A DNA stretch of 64,000 bases. Origin: Candidatus Zixiibacteriota bacterium. GTDB taxonomy: Bacteria; RBG-13-66-14; B26-G2; WVWN01. Each line of letters opens with the position of its first letter. The first letter of the stretch is position 1. The notes beneath the pieces were generated by a model. It saw only the letters and a program-made list of their open reading frames with translations. It had not been told where the DNA came from and made no database searches. Both the position numbers and the translations under genes were made by a program. The DNA is taken from NCBI GenBank assembly GCA_011773985.1, contig WVWN01000053.1, positions 1 through 64,000 on the forward strand. Reading direction: 5' to 3'. Below, piece after piece: positions 36,607 through 45,154 of the stretch.

Positions 36607-37290
36607 TTATACCAACGTCAAGATCTCTTTCAGCGCCGAAACTTTCGCGCCTTCCCACTCCTCGGCGTCGCGGCGGAAGGCGTCGTCGCCTTGGTCCTCC
36701 GGCGCCCGTATCAAAACGGCCTCCATACCGACCGCGGCGGCCCCGCTCAGCTCGCGGCTGCCGCCGTCGCCGACGTAAAGGCACTTCGCGGGCGCGACGC
36801 CCAACCGCTCGCACGCGAGGTAGTAGACGCGGGGGTCCGGCTTCCTCATCCCCACCGCGGCCGACAAGACCGCTTCGTCCACGAGCGGCGCGAGCGGCGT
36901 ATCCGGCCACGCCCTGACGACCTCCTCCGAGCAATCGCTTATTACGCCTATTTTATGACCCGCGGCCTTGAGCCGGGTAAGCGTTTCGACGGCATCCGCT
37001 CGCGGCTCGAGGGCCCCCCTCACGAAGTCGACGCGCACCTCGACGGCCCGCTCGAGCTGCGCCGTCGAAACGGCCACGCCGAGCTCGCGGCAAAGGGTGC
37101 CCATCTGCTCCGCTACCGGTACGCGGCCCAGCGCGCGTTCGTCGGCCGTTTCGTCCCACAATTTTATGTAACCGGCCGGCGCAACGCCGAGAACGGCGCA
37201 CAAATCGTTTAAAAATACCCGGTACTCCTCGAGCGAGAATATGTCGACCAGCGTCCCGAAGAGGTCGAATATCACGGCGTCGTACTTCAT
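36607..37290 (-). CDS. HAD family hydrolase
   Basis: 227 residues. The motif I F-D-L-F-G-T-L-V-D near the start carries Asp nucleophile positions; motif II GVISDCS, Lys in GMRKPDPRVYY and motif IV YVGDGGSRE follow. A helical cap sits between motifs I and II, so this is a subclass I HAD, probably a small phosphatase or dehalogenase. The start ATG at 37288-37290 is used because the longer frame contains no family sequence. It is 16 bases downstream of the metallo-beta-lactamase gene. Confidence 0.88.
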   Translation of the reverse strand: MKYDAVIFDLFGTLVDIFSLEEYRVFLNDLCAVLGVAPAGYIKLWDETADERALGRVPVAEQMGTLCRELGVAVSTAQLERAVEVRVDFVRGALEPRADAVETLTRLKAAGHKIGVISDCSEEVVRAWPDTPLAPLVDEAVLSAAVGMRKPDPRVYYLACERLGVAPAKCLYVGDGGSRELSGAAAVGMEAVLIRAPEDQGDDAFRRDAEEWEGAKVSALKEILTLV

Positions 37291-37306
37291 AGAATCGTTC
37301 CGTCCC

Positions 37307-38143
37307 TCAGAAGACGTCGAGGTCGCGCCCCGAGACGACCTCGCCGCCGTACGACTCCTTAACCTCGGCCACCAGCTCGTCGTACGAAACTCCCCACAAA
37401 AGCTGATGGTACAGGACCAATAATTTCGGTTCGGCGCGGGAGGCAAGCTCCGCCAGCTCCCGGGAGGAAGTATGGACCGCGGCGTGGTACTTCTGCCACG
37501 CCGGCGTCAGCGTTTCAAAACCGGCTACGGAGTAAACTTCGTGCGCGAGGATATCACACCCGCGGCTCTTCTCGACGATAATTTCCGTCGGCGCCGTGTC
37601 GCTGGAAATTACGATAGCGCGGTCGGCCGTTTGGAACTTGTAGCCGTACACGGCCCAAGAGCCGTGGTCGACGGCGAAAGCCTCCACCGCGACGTCGTCA
37701 TCCCGGTAGACGACGCCCGGGTCAACGTCGTGCGCCGCCACGCGCCAACCGGTTTCGTTGGCCGGCTCGAGCCCCGCTACGCGCTCCTTTACGTCCGCGC
37801 CGTACGCGGCGAGGAGGCGTTCCGTCATAACTTCCAAGCCGGGCGGGCCGTACACTTCCAGCGGCTCCTCGCGCTCGAGCGTCCAGGGCGTTAATATCAG
37901 GTCCGGGTAGCCGGCCGTGTGGTCCGAATGTAGATGCGTCAGAAACGCCCGCGTGAGCCGTTTAGGGTCGAGGCCCGCGGCAACGGCGCGGCGGACGACG
38001 CCCGGGCCGAAGTCGACGACGTACGGCTGCTCGCCCACGACCACTGCCGCCGACGGCCCGGCTCGCGCCGGCTCGGCGTTGGGCGTGCCGGTGCCGAGAA
38101 GTATCAACGTCGTCCGCTTCTCGCCGTTGTCGCCGTAATCCAC
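37307..38143 (-). CDS. Metallo-beta-lactamase fold hydrolase (RNase Z / arylsulfatase-like)
   Basis: 278 residues with L-G-T-G-T-P, T-H-L-H-S-D-H-T-A-G (zinc motif), SSDTAP and late LVLYHQLLW. The layout fits RNase Z-like ElaC or phosphodiesterases and arylsulfatases rather than beta-lactamases. The substrate is unknown. The start is GTG at 38143 behind GAGGAGG. Confidence 0.85.
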   Translation of the reverse strand: MDYGDNGEKRTTLILLGTGTPNAEPARAGPSAAVVVGEQPYVVDFGPGVVRRAVAAGLDPKRLTRAFLTHLHSDHTAGYPDLILTPWTLEREEPLEVYGPPGLEVMTERLLAAYGADVKERVAGLEPANETGWRVAAHDVDPGVVYRDDDVAVEAFAVDHGSWAVYGYKFQTADRAIVISSDTAPTEIIVEKSRGCDILAHEVYSVAGFETLTPAWQKYHAAVHTSSRELAELASRAEPKLLVLYHQLLWGVSYDELVAEVKESYGGEVVSGRDLDVF

Positions 38144-38161
38144 ATTACCTCCTCGAGCTTA

Positions 38162-38956
38162 TTACGGCCCTTCACTCGCCTGGCCGAAGAACTTCTCGCG
38201 CGTCTCGCCGAGCCGCGGGTCGCCTTTGATCAAACGGGCGAAATTTCCTCGGGCGAGGACCGCTACGTCGTCCACGTCGACTTCCCTCGCGCACGCTACC
38301 GCCGCGACTACTTCCTTTATCACCGACGGCATCCCCGGCACACGGGTCAACCACTTCAGGCCGCCGGGGTTATCCGTCTCCGTTAACAACCGCTCGGGCG
38401 GAACGCGCCGAGCTATATCGCGTATATGTTCGGAGTGCAGCACCTCGACGCCCACGGCGAAGTACGCGCCCCAAGCCGCCAACTCGTCGAAGACGTCGAG
38501 CGGGCCCGAATACCAATGGACGACGGCCCGCCGGACGTCGTACCTCTTAAGCAGCGCGAGGACCTCCTCCTCGGCACCCGACGTATGGAGATTTACGATT
38601 TTCCGCTGCTCGGCCGCGGCCTGCAGGAAAAATTCGAATACCTCGCGTTGGGCCGGATAGACGGACGCGTCGTCGACGAAGTGGTGGTCCAGGCCGATCT
38701 CGCCCAGCATCGGGCTCTGTCGTATCGGCTCGCGCAACTCGCCGAGGCGGCCGGCGTACGCCGGGGCGTTCCAGGGATGCACGCCGAAAGTCGGTAAAAC
38801 CAACTCACAAGCGGCGGCGATCTCGACGTTCCGTCGGTACGAGACGAGGTCCATCGAGACGGACACGGTGAGGATGCGGTCGCGCTCGAGCTCGGCCAGC
38901 GCGTTGCCGAGGTCGTCGCCGTACCGGTCCAGATGCGCGTGGGCGTCGACGTACAT
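38162..38956 (-). CDS. TatD-family metal-dependent hydrolase
   Basis: 264 residues of the amidohydrolase barrel. H-A-H-L-D at the N-terminus, G-E-I-G-L-D, a His in VNLHTSG, His in VVHWYSG and T-E-T-D-N-P-G-G give the usual TatD metal ligands. Relatives are 3' exonucleases or DNases, but several branches have unknown substrates. It follows the nucleotidyltransferase gene. Confidence 0.88.
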   Translation of the reverse strand: MYVDAHAHLDRYGDDLGNALAELERDRILTVSVSMDLVSYRRNVEIAAACELVLPTFGVHPWNAPAYAGRLGELREPIRQSPMLGEIGLDHHFVDDASVYPAQREVFEFFLQAAAEQRKIVNLHTSGAEEEVLALLKRYDVRRAVVHWYSGPLDVFDELAAWGAYFAVGVEVLHSEHIRDIARRVPPERLLTETDNPGGLKWLTRVPGMPSVIKEVVAAVACAREVDVDDVAVLARGNFARLIKGDPRLGETREKFFGQASEGP

Positions 38957-38971
38957 TGACGGATTCTTGCG

Positions 38972-39829
38972 CTACGGCGCGCGGGAACCCGAAGTGCCCC
39001 ACGCCTCGCCGATCTCCACGCCTCGCCGGAGGACGTCGATTCCCGCGAGAAGCGCGCGCCGCGCGGCGTCGAAGTCCGTATAACCGGACAAGAAGTAATC
39101 CCAACCGGATAAATAAAATTCCGAGTACCGGGCGGCGAAGTCGCGTTCGCCGAGGTCTTCCAAAAGCGTGACTACCCTCGTCCGGTTAGCGGTCCACACC
39201 TCCCCGAACGTAGCCCCCAGAAGGTACAACACCCGCGGCGCCGTCGGCGAGACGCGCCATACCATCCCCCGCAGCGCCTCCCAAAGGTACTTCGCCGGCT
39301 TGTCGATTACCTGCATCGGGAACCGGGCCAGGTATTCCGCCTCGCCCGACAACCTTTTGGCGTCGAGCTCTTTTATGTCTTCGGGCTCGAGCGGCGCGCC
39401 CTGAGGGTAGTCCCGGCCACGCAGCACCGTTATCGCCTCGGCGGGCGTAGGCATAAAATCGGGTTCGCTAATAACCGAATTCAGGACTAATAGCTGCGGC
39501 CGCGGCACGTGGACCGGCTGCGGGACCTTCCCGAAATAAGCGGCCTCGGCCGCGGCCCCGAGCTCGAGCGCTGGTTCCAGCGTGCCGAGGTACTTAGCCT
39601 CGGCCTCGTCGTCGTCTAAAAGGACGTGCACGTCGACGTCGCTCAGCTCCGGGACGTAATCGAGAGGCGAGTCCCACCGCTTCTGTGCGGACCCTTTGAA
39701 ATAGATGCCGGCGAGCTCCGATTCCGGGACCTTCCACAACAAAGCGTCGACGTACGCGCCCACCATACACTCGACCTCGCGCCAGAGGGCCGCCGGGTCG
39801 GGGTAACGTTCGCCCCAGGTGATCTTCAT
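38972..39829 (-). CDS. Nucleotidyltransferase-domain protein
   Basis: 285 residues. Near residue 45 the sequence G-S-A-Q-K-R-W, then P-E-L-S-D-V-D-V-H-V-L-L, is the GS/DxD active-site layout of the polymerase-beta-like nucleotidyltransferase fold. The C-terminal helical part is of unknown type and may bind substrate. It could be an antibiotic- or small-molecule-modifying enzyme, or a toxin-like NTase; nothing decides this. It follows the 58-residue membrane protein by four bases. Confidence 0.6.
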   Translation of the reverse strand: MKITWGERYPDPAALWREVECMVGAYVDALLWKVPESELAGIYFKGSAQKRWDSPLDYVPELSDVDVHVLLDDDEAEAKYLGTLEPALELGAAAEAAYFGKVPQPVHVPRPQLLVLNSVISEPDFMPTPAEAITVLRGRDYPQGAPLEPEDIKELDAKRLSGEAEYLARFPMQVIDKPAKYLWEALRGMVWRVSPTAPRVLYLLGATFGEVWTANRTRVVTLLEDLGERDFAARYSEFYLSGWDYFLSGYTDFDAARRALLAGIDVLRRGVEIGEAWGTSGSRAP

Positions 39830-39833
39830 ATCA

Positions 39834-40010
39834 CTACGTACGGCGCCGGCTCGCGAACGCGGCGACGGATATAAACACGGCGAGCGGCACCTGAACGGCG
39901 AGTTGATACGCTACGCCCGAAATTTTATAAAGCGCGAAGCCGGCGAGGACCGCGGCGACGTTTATCGCCGCTAAAGCTAAGCCGTGAAGGAGGGAAGCCG
40001 TAAACGTCAT
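39834..40010 (-). CDS. Small membrane protein (58 aa), two helices, unknown function
   Basis: 58 residues read from ATG at 40008-40010, overlapping the stop of the YbaN-like gene as ATGA, to TAG at 39834-39836. Two hydrophobic segments (about 5-27 and 33-52, LALAAINVAAVLAGFALY and QLAVQVPLAVFISVAAF) are followed by S-R-R-R-T. The coupling to its neighbours and the clean hydrophobic pattern support a real gene. I recognise no family. Confidence 0.6.
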   Translation of the reverse strand: MTFTASLLHGLALAAINVAAVLAGFALYKISGVAYQLAVQVPLAVFISVAAFASRRRT

Positions 40011-40426
40011 TCCGCCTCAGCGGCGTCCCCGTCTCCTCGCTTCTTAGGTCTAATAAAAACGATGTGGACCGTAACCCCTACCGCGACGGCTATCAAAACG
40101 ACCCTGACGATTAGGTTGGAAACGGCGAACGCGGCCGATGATAATATAACCACCCACAAAAGGGCGGTCGAAAAGATTTTGACCTTGGCCGGGACCCCCC
40201 TCCCCTCGCGGTAATTCTTTACGTAAGCGCCGAACCACCGGTTGCCCAATAGCCAGCGGTAGAAGCGCTCCGAGCTGCGCGCGAAGCAGGCCGCGGCTAA
40301 AAGTAGGAACGGCGTCGTCGGCAGAAGCGGCAAGACGATCCCCGCGACGCCGAGGCCAACGAAGAGGAAGCCGGCGGCGACGAGTAGCCCTTTGACCCAT
40401 CTTCTGTGCGATCCTCCTTCTACCAC
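40007..40426 (-). CDS. YbaN-like (DUF454) membrane protein
   Basis: 139 residues. GLLVAAGFLFVGLGVAGIVLPLLPTTPFLLLA, read in parts, with the P-L-L-P-T-T-P-F-L-L-L motif is diagnostic for DUF454. ACFARSSERFYRWLL and KNYREGRG follow, and two further hydrophobic helices. The function of the family is unknown. The start is a GTG at 40426 with GGGGG upstream; the start is not certain, since a stronger AAGGAGG lies inside the frame. It continues with a charged tail (RPKKRGDGDAAEAE). Confidence 0.85.
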   Translation of the reverse strand: MVEGGSHRRWVKGLLVAAGFLFVGLGVAGIVLPLLPTTPFLLLAAACFARSSERFYRWLLGNRWFGAYVKNYREGRGVPAKVKIFSTALLWVVILSSAAFAVSNLIVRVVLIAVAVGVTVHIVFIRPKKRGDGDAAEAE

Positions 40427-40444
40427 GTTACGCCCCCGCCGCGT

Positions 40445-41251
40445 CTAATGGCGGTAAAAACCGCTCGCCGGTACCCCCAACTCGGCGCATAGCCTTCCAA
40501 ATTCGGCCTCTACGCCGTCCCAATAATCCGGCGAACGGGCATTCTCGCGGAACGCCGGGAACCGATCCGGGAAGGACTTCCTGAACGCCGCGGCCAGCCG
40601 CGGCCAATCCGCCGCGCTCACGTTCAACGTTTCCGCGCTTATGCCGCCGGTAAAGCCTCGTACGGCTTCGAAAACGGCGTAGAGATTCGTAAGTCCCGGC
40701 AGTATCGGCGAGACAAAGACGCGCGTCGCGACGCCGGCCTCGTGCAACTCCCGCAGCGCGGCGAGGCGCCGGGCGGGCGAGGCCGCGCCGGGTTCCAGCG
40801 CCGCCGCTACCTCCTCGTCGACGCCGGTTATGGAAAACTCCACCGTGCACCGCTCGAAGTCGGCGAGGACGTCGACGTCGCGCGTTACCAGGTCCGACTT
40901 CGTGAGGACCGTGACGTCGAAGGGCGAGGCCGCGAGTTCGCGCATGATCCCCCGGGTGAGCTCGTACTTGCGCTCGAGCGGTTGGTAAGGGTCGGTCACG
41001 CTGCCCACGAGTACGTAACCTTGCGGGTTCCGCATCGTCGTTAGCCGCTCGCGGAGCAACGCCGCGGCGTTCACCTTTACGTCGACGAACTCGCCCCACG
41101 GCTCGTCGTGGCCGGTGAAACGCTTCATGAAGCGGGCGTAGCAGTACAGGCACGCGTGCGCGCAGCCGACGTACGGGTTGATGCAGAAATCCACGCCCGG
41201 GATATTGCTCTTCGTCAGTATCGACTTCGCCCGGATTTCCCTTATAACCAT
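40445..41251 (-). CDS. SPL-family radical SAM protein
   Basis: 268 residues with NPYVGCAHACLYCYARF, that is C-x3-C-x2-C of the radical SAM type, and GSVTDPYQPLE, VTVLTKSD and ETLNVSA. This layout matches the Rv2578c/SplB-like group of spore-photoproduct-lyase relatives, most of which are uncharacterised. It does not follow that it repairs spore photoproduct. The start ATG at 41251 has no clear ribosome site. Confidence 0.85.
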   Translation of the reverse strand: MVIREIRAKSILTKSNIPGVDFCINPYVGCAHACLYCYARFMKRFTGHDEPWGEFVDVKVNAAALLRERLTTMRNPQGYVLVGSVTDPYQPLERKYELTRGIMRELAASPFDVTVLTKSDLVTRDVDVLADFERCTVEFSITGVDEEVAAALEPGAASPARRLAALRELHEAGVATRVFVSPILPGLTNLYAVFEAVRGFTGGISAETLNVSAADWPRLAAAFRKSFPDRFPAFRENARSPDYWDGVEAEFGRLCAELGVPASGFYRH

Positions 41252-41264
41252 ATAGCGCCGTCGC

Positions 41265-42269
41265 CTAAGGCTTGGTCCCCATCACCAACGTCGTCTCGAA
41301 GTCGGTGTCGACCCTTTCGATATTGCTCAGGCCCGCGGCCTCCATCCACCCGCGTATCTCGGCTTCCGTGTAGGTATCGCCGGCCTCGGTGGCAACGAGC
41401 ATGTTGAGCGCGAAGATAATGGGCCGCGGCGGCCCCGCCCGGTCCCCGTCGACGACGAAGTCCTGGACGACAAGGCAGCCTCCCGCGTTCAACGACGCCG
41501 CGCAGTTGTTAATCAGCGCCGCGTTTTCTTCGGGAGAGTTGCTATGGATAAGCTGCGACACGAGGACGAGCTCGTAGCCGCGAGGCAGCTCGTCGACGTT
41601 GGCGTCGCCCGCTACGATATCTATTTTACCGGACAGCCCCTCAACCTCGACGTACCGCCGCGTGAGGGGCGTTACTTGCGGTAAGTCGAAAACGGTAGCC
41701 GTTATGCCCTCGCGGGCACGTACGAACGCCATCGCGTAAATACCCGAGCCGCCGCCCACGTCCAGCACGCGCGAGACGCCCGCGAGGTCCAGCAGGGCGA
41801 CCAGCCTCCCGGCGCGGAAGGCGGCATTGTAATGCATGGCCGCGATGAAGGCCTCGGTGCGGCGCTCGGCCGCCTCGCCGCCCGGCCGCTCGAAGACGGA
41901 GGTCCCGGCGCGCACCGCGTCCGTCAGCGTGCTCCACGCGTCCCACAAATGTACGCCGTGCATAAGGCCGGCCATATAGTCGGGTTTACCTTTTACCAGG
42001 TAGCGTGCCGCGACCGCCGTATTCGCAAAAAGTCCTTCCCCTTTATTAAGTAAGCCGAGGACGGCGAGCGCGTTCATCAGGCGATCCGTGGCGCGGGGGT
42101 CCGCTCCCAGCGCTTCCGCTACTTCGGCGGAGGTCTTTCGTTCGTCCGCGAGCGCCGTGAAAATTCCGAGTTCGTACGCCGTTAAGATTATACGGCTACC
42201 GTGATAGGCTCGGGCGATATTTTGGAGGCCGTCGGCCGTGAGCTCGGGCCTTTCCTCTCCTCTCGACAT
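41265..42269 (-). CDS. SAM-dependent O-methyltransferase (ASMT/COMT type)
   Basis: 334 residues. An N-terminal winged-helix dimerisation domain (about 15-100) is followed by VLDVGGGSGIYAMAF, VFDLPQVTPLTRRYV, AGDANVDELP and LINNCAASLNAGGCLVVQDFV, all of the hydroxyindole/caffeate O-methyltransferase family. The catalytic His seems replaced: S-Q-L-I-H-S-N-S holds one candidate. Substrates are usually aromatic hydroxyls, but this is inference. AAGGAG precedes the ATG. It is upstream of the radical SAM gene. Confidence 0.85.
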   Translation of the reverse strand: MSRGEERPELTADGLQNIARAYHGSRIILTAYELGIFTALADERKTSAEVAEALGADPRATDRLMNALAVLGLLNKGEGLFANTAVAARYLVKGKPDYMAGLMHGVHLWDAWSTLTDAVRAGTSVFERPGGEAAERRTEAFIAAMHYNAAFRAGRLVALLDLAGVSRVLDVGGGSGIYAMAFVRAREGITATVFDLPQVTPLTRRYVEVEGLSGKIDIVAGDANVDELPRGYELVLVSQLIHSNSPEENAALINNCAASLNAGGCLVVQDFVVDGDRAGPPRPIIFALNMLVATEAGDTYTEAEIRGWMEAAGLSNIERVDTDFETTLVMGTKP

Positions 42270-42305
42270 AACGCTACTCCTTACTTGGGCCTTTCGGCGT
42301 CGACG

Positions 42306-42917
42306 TCAGCGCTCCGGAAGGTGCACGACGAACTCGCAAACGTCGTCGCCCTGCATTACGGACCGCCTTACCTCGACTTCCACCGGCTTCCCGAGGATGC
42401 CCTCCCAAAGCATCCGGTCCCACCCGGCGCCGCAATAACAGAACGCCGAGGGAACGTCGCCCTCCATCGCTTTAGCGAAGTGACAGTGGCAATACGCCTG
42501 CCGGCGCTCTTCGGCGGTAGTTGCCGCGTTAAACTTCTCCTCGTCGAAAGGCACCTTAGTCGTTACAATCGTATCCCCCCGTCTTTCCGTGGGGCCGTAA
42601 GTTGAAGGGTCCTCTTTCATCAACGCCACCACCGCGTCGACGCTTCCCGCCTCTTCGTACAGTTCGCGGAGTTGGACCACTCTCCAGCTCGGGAATTCGC
42701 AGGCGAAGCACGTCATCACGTTCGCGCGCGTCTTCTCGTCGAGCAGCTCCGTCATCCTCTCCGTCGCGGCCTTCATCCATCGGGCAACCTCGTCGAGGCC
42801 CGCGTCCGGGAAGAGGTCCTCGTAGCCCGCCATAATCTTGTCCTTAACGTCAGGGGCCACGAGGCGGCCGATATAAAACGCCCACTTCCTCAACTTGTCT
42901 TCGAACCACCAATTCAT
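42306..42917 (-). CDS. Cysteine-rich hypothetical protein
   Basis: 203 residues. Cysteines occur in CFACEF, CHCHF and CYCGAG, a spacing suggestive of a metal site. The end (RRSVMQGDDVCEFVVHLPER) resembles the last strands of V4R/heme-NO-binding-like or ATC hydrolase-like ligand-binding domains. The family is not one I can name. AAGGAG lies 9 bases before the ATG. The upstream gap 42918-43050 holds a GC-rich inverted repeat (about 42963-42993) and no gene that I can support. Confidence 0.65.
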   Translation of the reverse strand: MNWWFEDKLRKWAFYIGRLVAPDVKDKIMAGYEDLFPDAGLDEVARWMKAATERMTELLDEKTRANVMTCFACEFPSWRVVQLRELYEEAGSVDAVVALMKEDPSTYGPTERRGDTIVTTKVPFDEEKFNAATTAEERRQAYCHCHFAKAMEGDVPSAFCYCGAGWDRMLWEGILGKPVEVEVRRSVMQGDDVCEFVVHLPER

Positions 42918-43050
42918 GTAAGGTGCTCCTTCAATTGTTTAAGGCCGTATACGAGGGGTTTCGGCGCCCGCGAACAACACGCTCCCGGGGCGCCGCTCAA
43001 CCAAGAACGCGACCGCCCCCGGTTAGTTACCCGCCAAGCCCCATATATAG

Positions 43051-43392
43051 TTAACTAATTCGCCTCCGCCGCGGCGACGCCTTGCCGACGGCTACGGCGG
43101 AATATAAACCAATAGGTTTCTTACGTAGCACTCCACCCTTGCCGCGCCGCGCCGGGGCGTACCGACGGCATATCTTCGCCAGGGGAGCAAAACCTTTTTC
43201 ACCACAATTACCAACCGGCGAATTCTTCTCGTCGGCCTCGCGTCGCACGTATAAATAATGTGTATTGCCGTCGTACCCAAGGTCGAACGTGCCGTACGCG
43301 AAAACATCCGTCCCTCTACCCGCCAAAGGCCGGGATAGCTTATAAGCCTCATAACACACAAACTCGACGCGCGCAACTATGAACCGAAGCAT
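43051..43392 (-). CDS. Possible small hypothetical protein
   Basis: A 113-residue frame begins at an ATG overlapping the end of the nitroreductase gene and stops at TAA. The middle (VFAYGTFDLGYDGNTHYLYV) reads like folded protein, but the end is Lys/Arg-rich and codon use is AT-richer than that of its neighbours. No family is recognised and no ribosome site stands out. It may be non-coding or a decayed gene. Confidence 0.3.
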   Translation of the reverse strand: MLRFIVARVEFVCYEAYKLSRPLAGRGTDVFAYGTFDLGYDGNTHYLYVRREADEKNSPVGNCGEKGFAPLAKICRRYAPARRGKGGVLRKKPIGLYSAVAVGKASPRRRRIS

Positions 43393-44222
43393 TCGAAGCC
43401 GGCGTTCTTGAACGAGTCGACCATATTCGCGTTTAACTCCACCATAAAGTCGGCCGGGTACCGAAGCCGGAACAGGAATTCGGCGTTGTTTTTTATCTGG
43501 AGCCTCTTCATCCCCTCTTTAATAGCCTCCAAACGTTCCTCGCGTTCCTGCCGCTCGGCCTCCACCGCTTCGACGAACGCCCGCTCGAAATACCTCTCGA
43601 CGTTCTCGTCTATCTCGCCGTATTTATCCTCGAAAGCGTCCAGGATAGCCTCGTCGCTCAACGTCTCGTACTTCTCCAGGTGGACGACGATTTCGGCCGC
43701 CAGCTTCGGGATGTTTTTGGGGACGGTTTTGGGATAGCCGAGCGATAACACCATTACCGGGAGGACGAACCGGGGTATCGCGAAGTACTCGCGGGCCTGG
43801 TCCACGGCAAATAGGATCGTGCCAATATACACCGAACCCAGGCCGTAGTTCTCGGCGAGGATTACCACCGTCTGCGCCGCACACATTACGTCGGCGTACG
43901 CGATCAGAAAATGGGAGAGCGCCTCCTCGCCTCGAAACGCTGTCCCGGACGCCTCCGCCCACCTCTTGAGGCGGAAGAAGTCGAGGCAGAATATCATAGA
44001 CAGCGGCGCGTTCTTCACCCAAGGTTGGCCGCCCACCATCTCGCCGAGCTTCGCCCTGCGTTCAACCTCGCGTACGACGACGATCGTTAGCGGCTGCAGG
44101 TTGCCGCCGGTGGGGGCGTTGTTCGCCGCCGCCACGAGCTTGGCGACGATTTCGGCCGGAATTTCCCGGGCGTCGAAATTCCTGACGGACCGTCGCTTCA
44201 TTAGTAAGTCGTACAGGTCCAT
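43377..44222 (-). CDS. Nitroreductase family protein, copy 1
   Basis: 281 residues. The N-terminal R-R-S-V-R-N-F-D and NNAPTGGNLQPL, with VILAENYGLGSVYIG and LGYPKTVP later, are typical FMN nitroreductases. The C-terminal ~80 residues add a helical region rich in Glu and Arg not found in the core fold. It is paralogous to the next gene over its whole length. Substrates are unknown. AAGGAGAGG precedes the ATG at 44222; a GC-rich inverted repeat (44251-44271) lies in the 85-base gap. Confidence 0.88.
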   Translation of the reverse strand: MDLYDLLMKRRSVRNFDAREIPAEIVAKLVAAANNAPTGGNLQPLTIVVVREVERRAKLGEMVGGQPWVKNAPLSMIFCLDFFRLKRWAEASGTAFRGEEALSHFLIAYADVMCAAQTVVILAENYGLGSVYIGTILFAVDQAREYFAIPRFVLPVMVLSLGYPKTVPKNIPKLAAEIVVHLEKYETLSDEAILDAFEDKYGEIDENVERYFERAFVEAVEAERQEREERLEAIKEGMKRLQIKNNAEFLFRLRYPADFMVELNANMVDSFKNAGFECFGS

Positions 44223-44307
44223 ACTCGCCTCTCCTTCATAAAGAACGAACGGCGGGAGCGGTCTTCCCGCCGGCCGTTTTCCTTTGCCTGCCGCCCCCCC
44301 TATCCTC

Positions 44308-45150
44308 TCACTTAAAGCAATCGAAGCCCGCGTTTCTAAAGGTACCGATCGCCTCGGCGTTATTCTCGACCATAAGGTCGGCCCGGTACCGGACCTTAAA
44401 TACGAACTCGGCATTGCTCTTAACGGCCAGTTTCGTCATCCGCTCGCGGGACCTCTCGAGCCAACCCTCCTCCCCCTGCTCGCCAGCCTCCACCGCCTCG
44501 ACCAAAACGCGCTCGAAGTACCGTCGAGCGTTCCCGTCGAAGGAGCCGTATTTCTCGTCGAAGGCGTTTCGAACGTCGTCGTCGCTCAGCGGCCGGTACC
44601 GCCCCCTATGACGTATCACCGACGGACTGAACTTGGGGACGTTGCGGGGAACGGTTTTCGGATATCCCAGACACAACAACATCAACGGGAAGACGTACGC
44701 CGGCATCTCGAAATACGCCCGCACGTCGTCGGCGACGTACGGGACCTTGCCTACGTATACGGACCCCAGGCCCAAGCTCTCCGCCAGGATCACGACGGTC
44801 TGCGCCGCGCACATGACGTCGGCGTAGCCGAGGAGGAAATGGCTGAACGCGTCGTTGCCGCGGAACGCTACGCCCGAGAGTTCCGCCCACCTCTTGAGGC
44901 GCCAGAAGTCGAGGCAGAATATCATCGTCAGCGGCGCATTCTTGACCCAGGGTTGGCGCTTGACCATTCGGGCGAGCTTCGCCCGCCGCCCGGCCTCCTG
45001 AACCGTTACGATCGAGAGCGGCTGGACGTTGCAAGCGGTGGGAGCGTTGTTGGCGGCGTCTATCAGTTTATCTACTACGTCCTCCGGGACCGGTTTATCC
45101 TCGAAGTTCCGGACGGACCGCCGCCGCATCAGTACGTCGTATAAATCCAC
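44308..45150 (-). CDS. Nitroreductase family protein, copy 2
   Basis: 280 residues, tandem paralogue of the gene at 43377, with R-R-R-S-V-R-N-F, NNAPTACNVQPL, VILAESLGLGSVYVG and CLGYPKTVPRN. The same extra C-terminal helical region is present (about 200-280), ending in C-F-K. Both keep the core FMN-binding motifs, so both are probably active. The two differ at the loop N-A-P-T-G-G versus N-A-P-T-A-C, which may change the active site. A methyltransferase gene lies five bases upstream. Confidence 0.88.
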   Translation of the reverse strand: MDLYDVLMRRRSVRNFEDKPVPEDVVDKLIDAANNAPTACNVQPLSIVTVQEAGRRAKLARMVKRQPWVKNAPLTMIFCLDFWRLKRWAELSGVAFRGNDAFSHFLLGYADVMCAAQTVVILAESLGLGSVYVGKVPYVADDVRAYFEMPAYVFPLMLLCLGYPKTVPRNVPKFSPSVIRHRGRYRPLSDDDVRNAFDEKYGSFDGNARRYFERVLVEAVEAGEQGEEGWLERSRERMTKLAVKSNAEFVFKVRYRADLMVENNAEAIGTFRNAGFDCFK

Positions 45151-45154
45151 TTCC

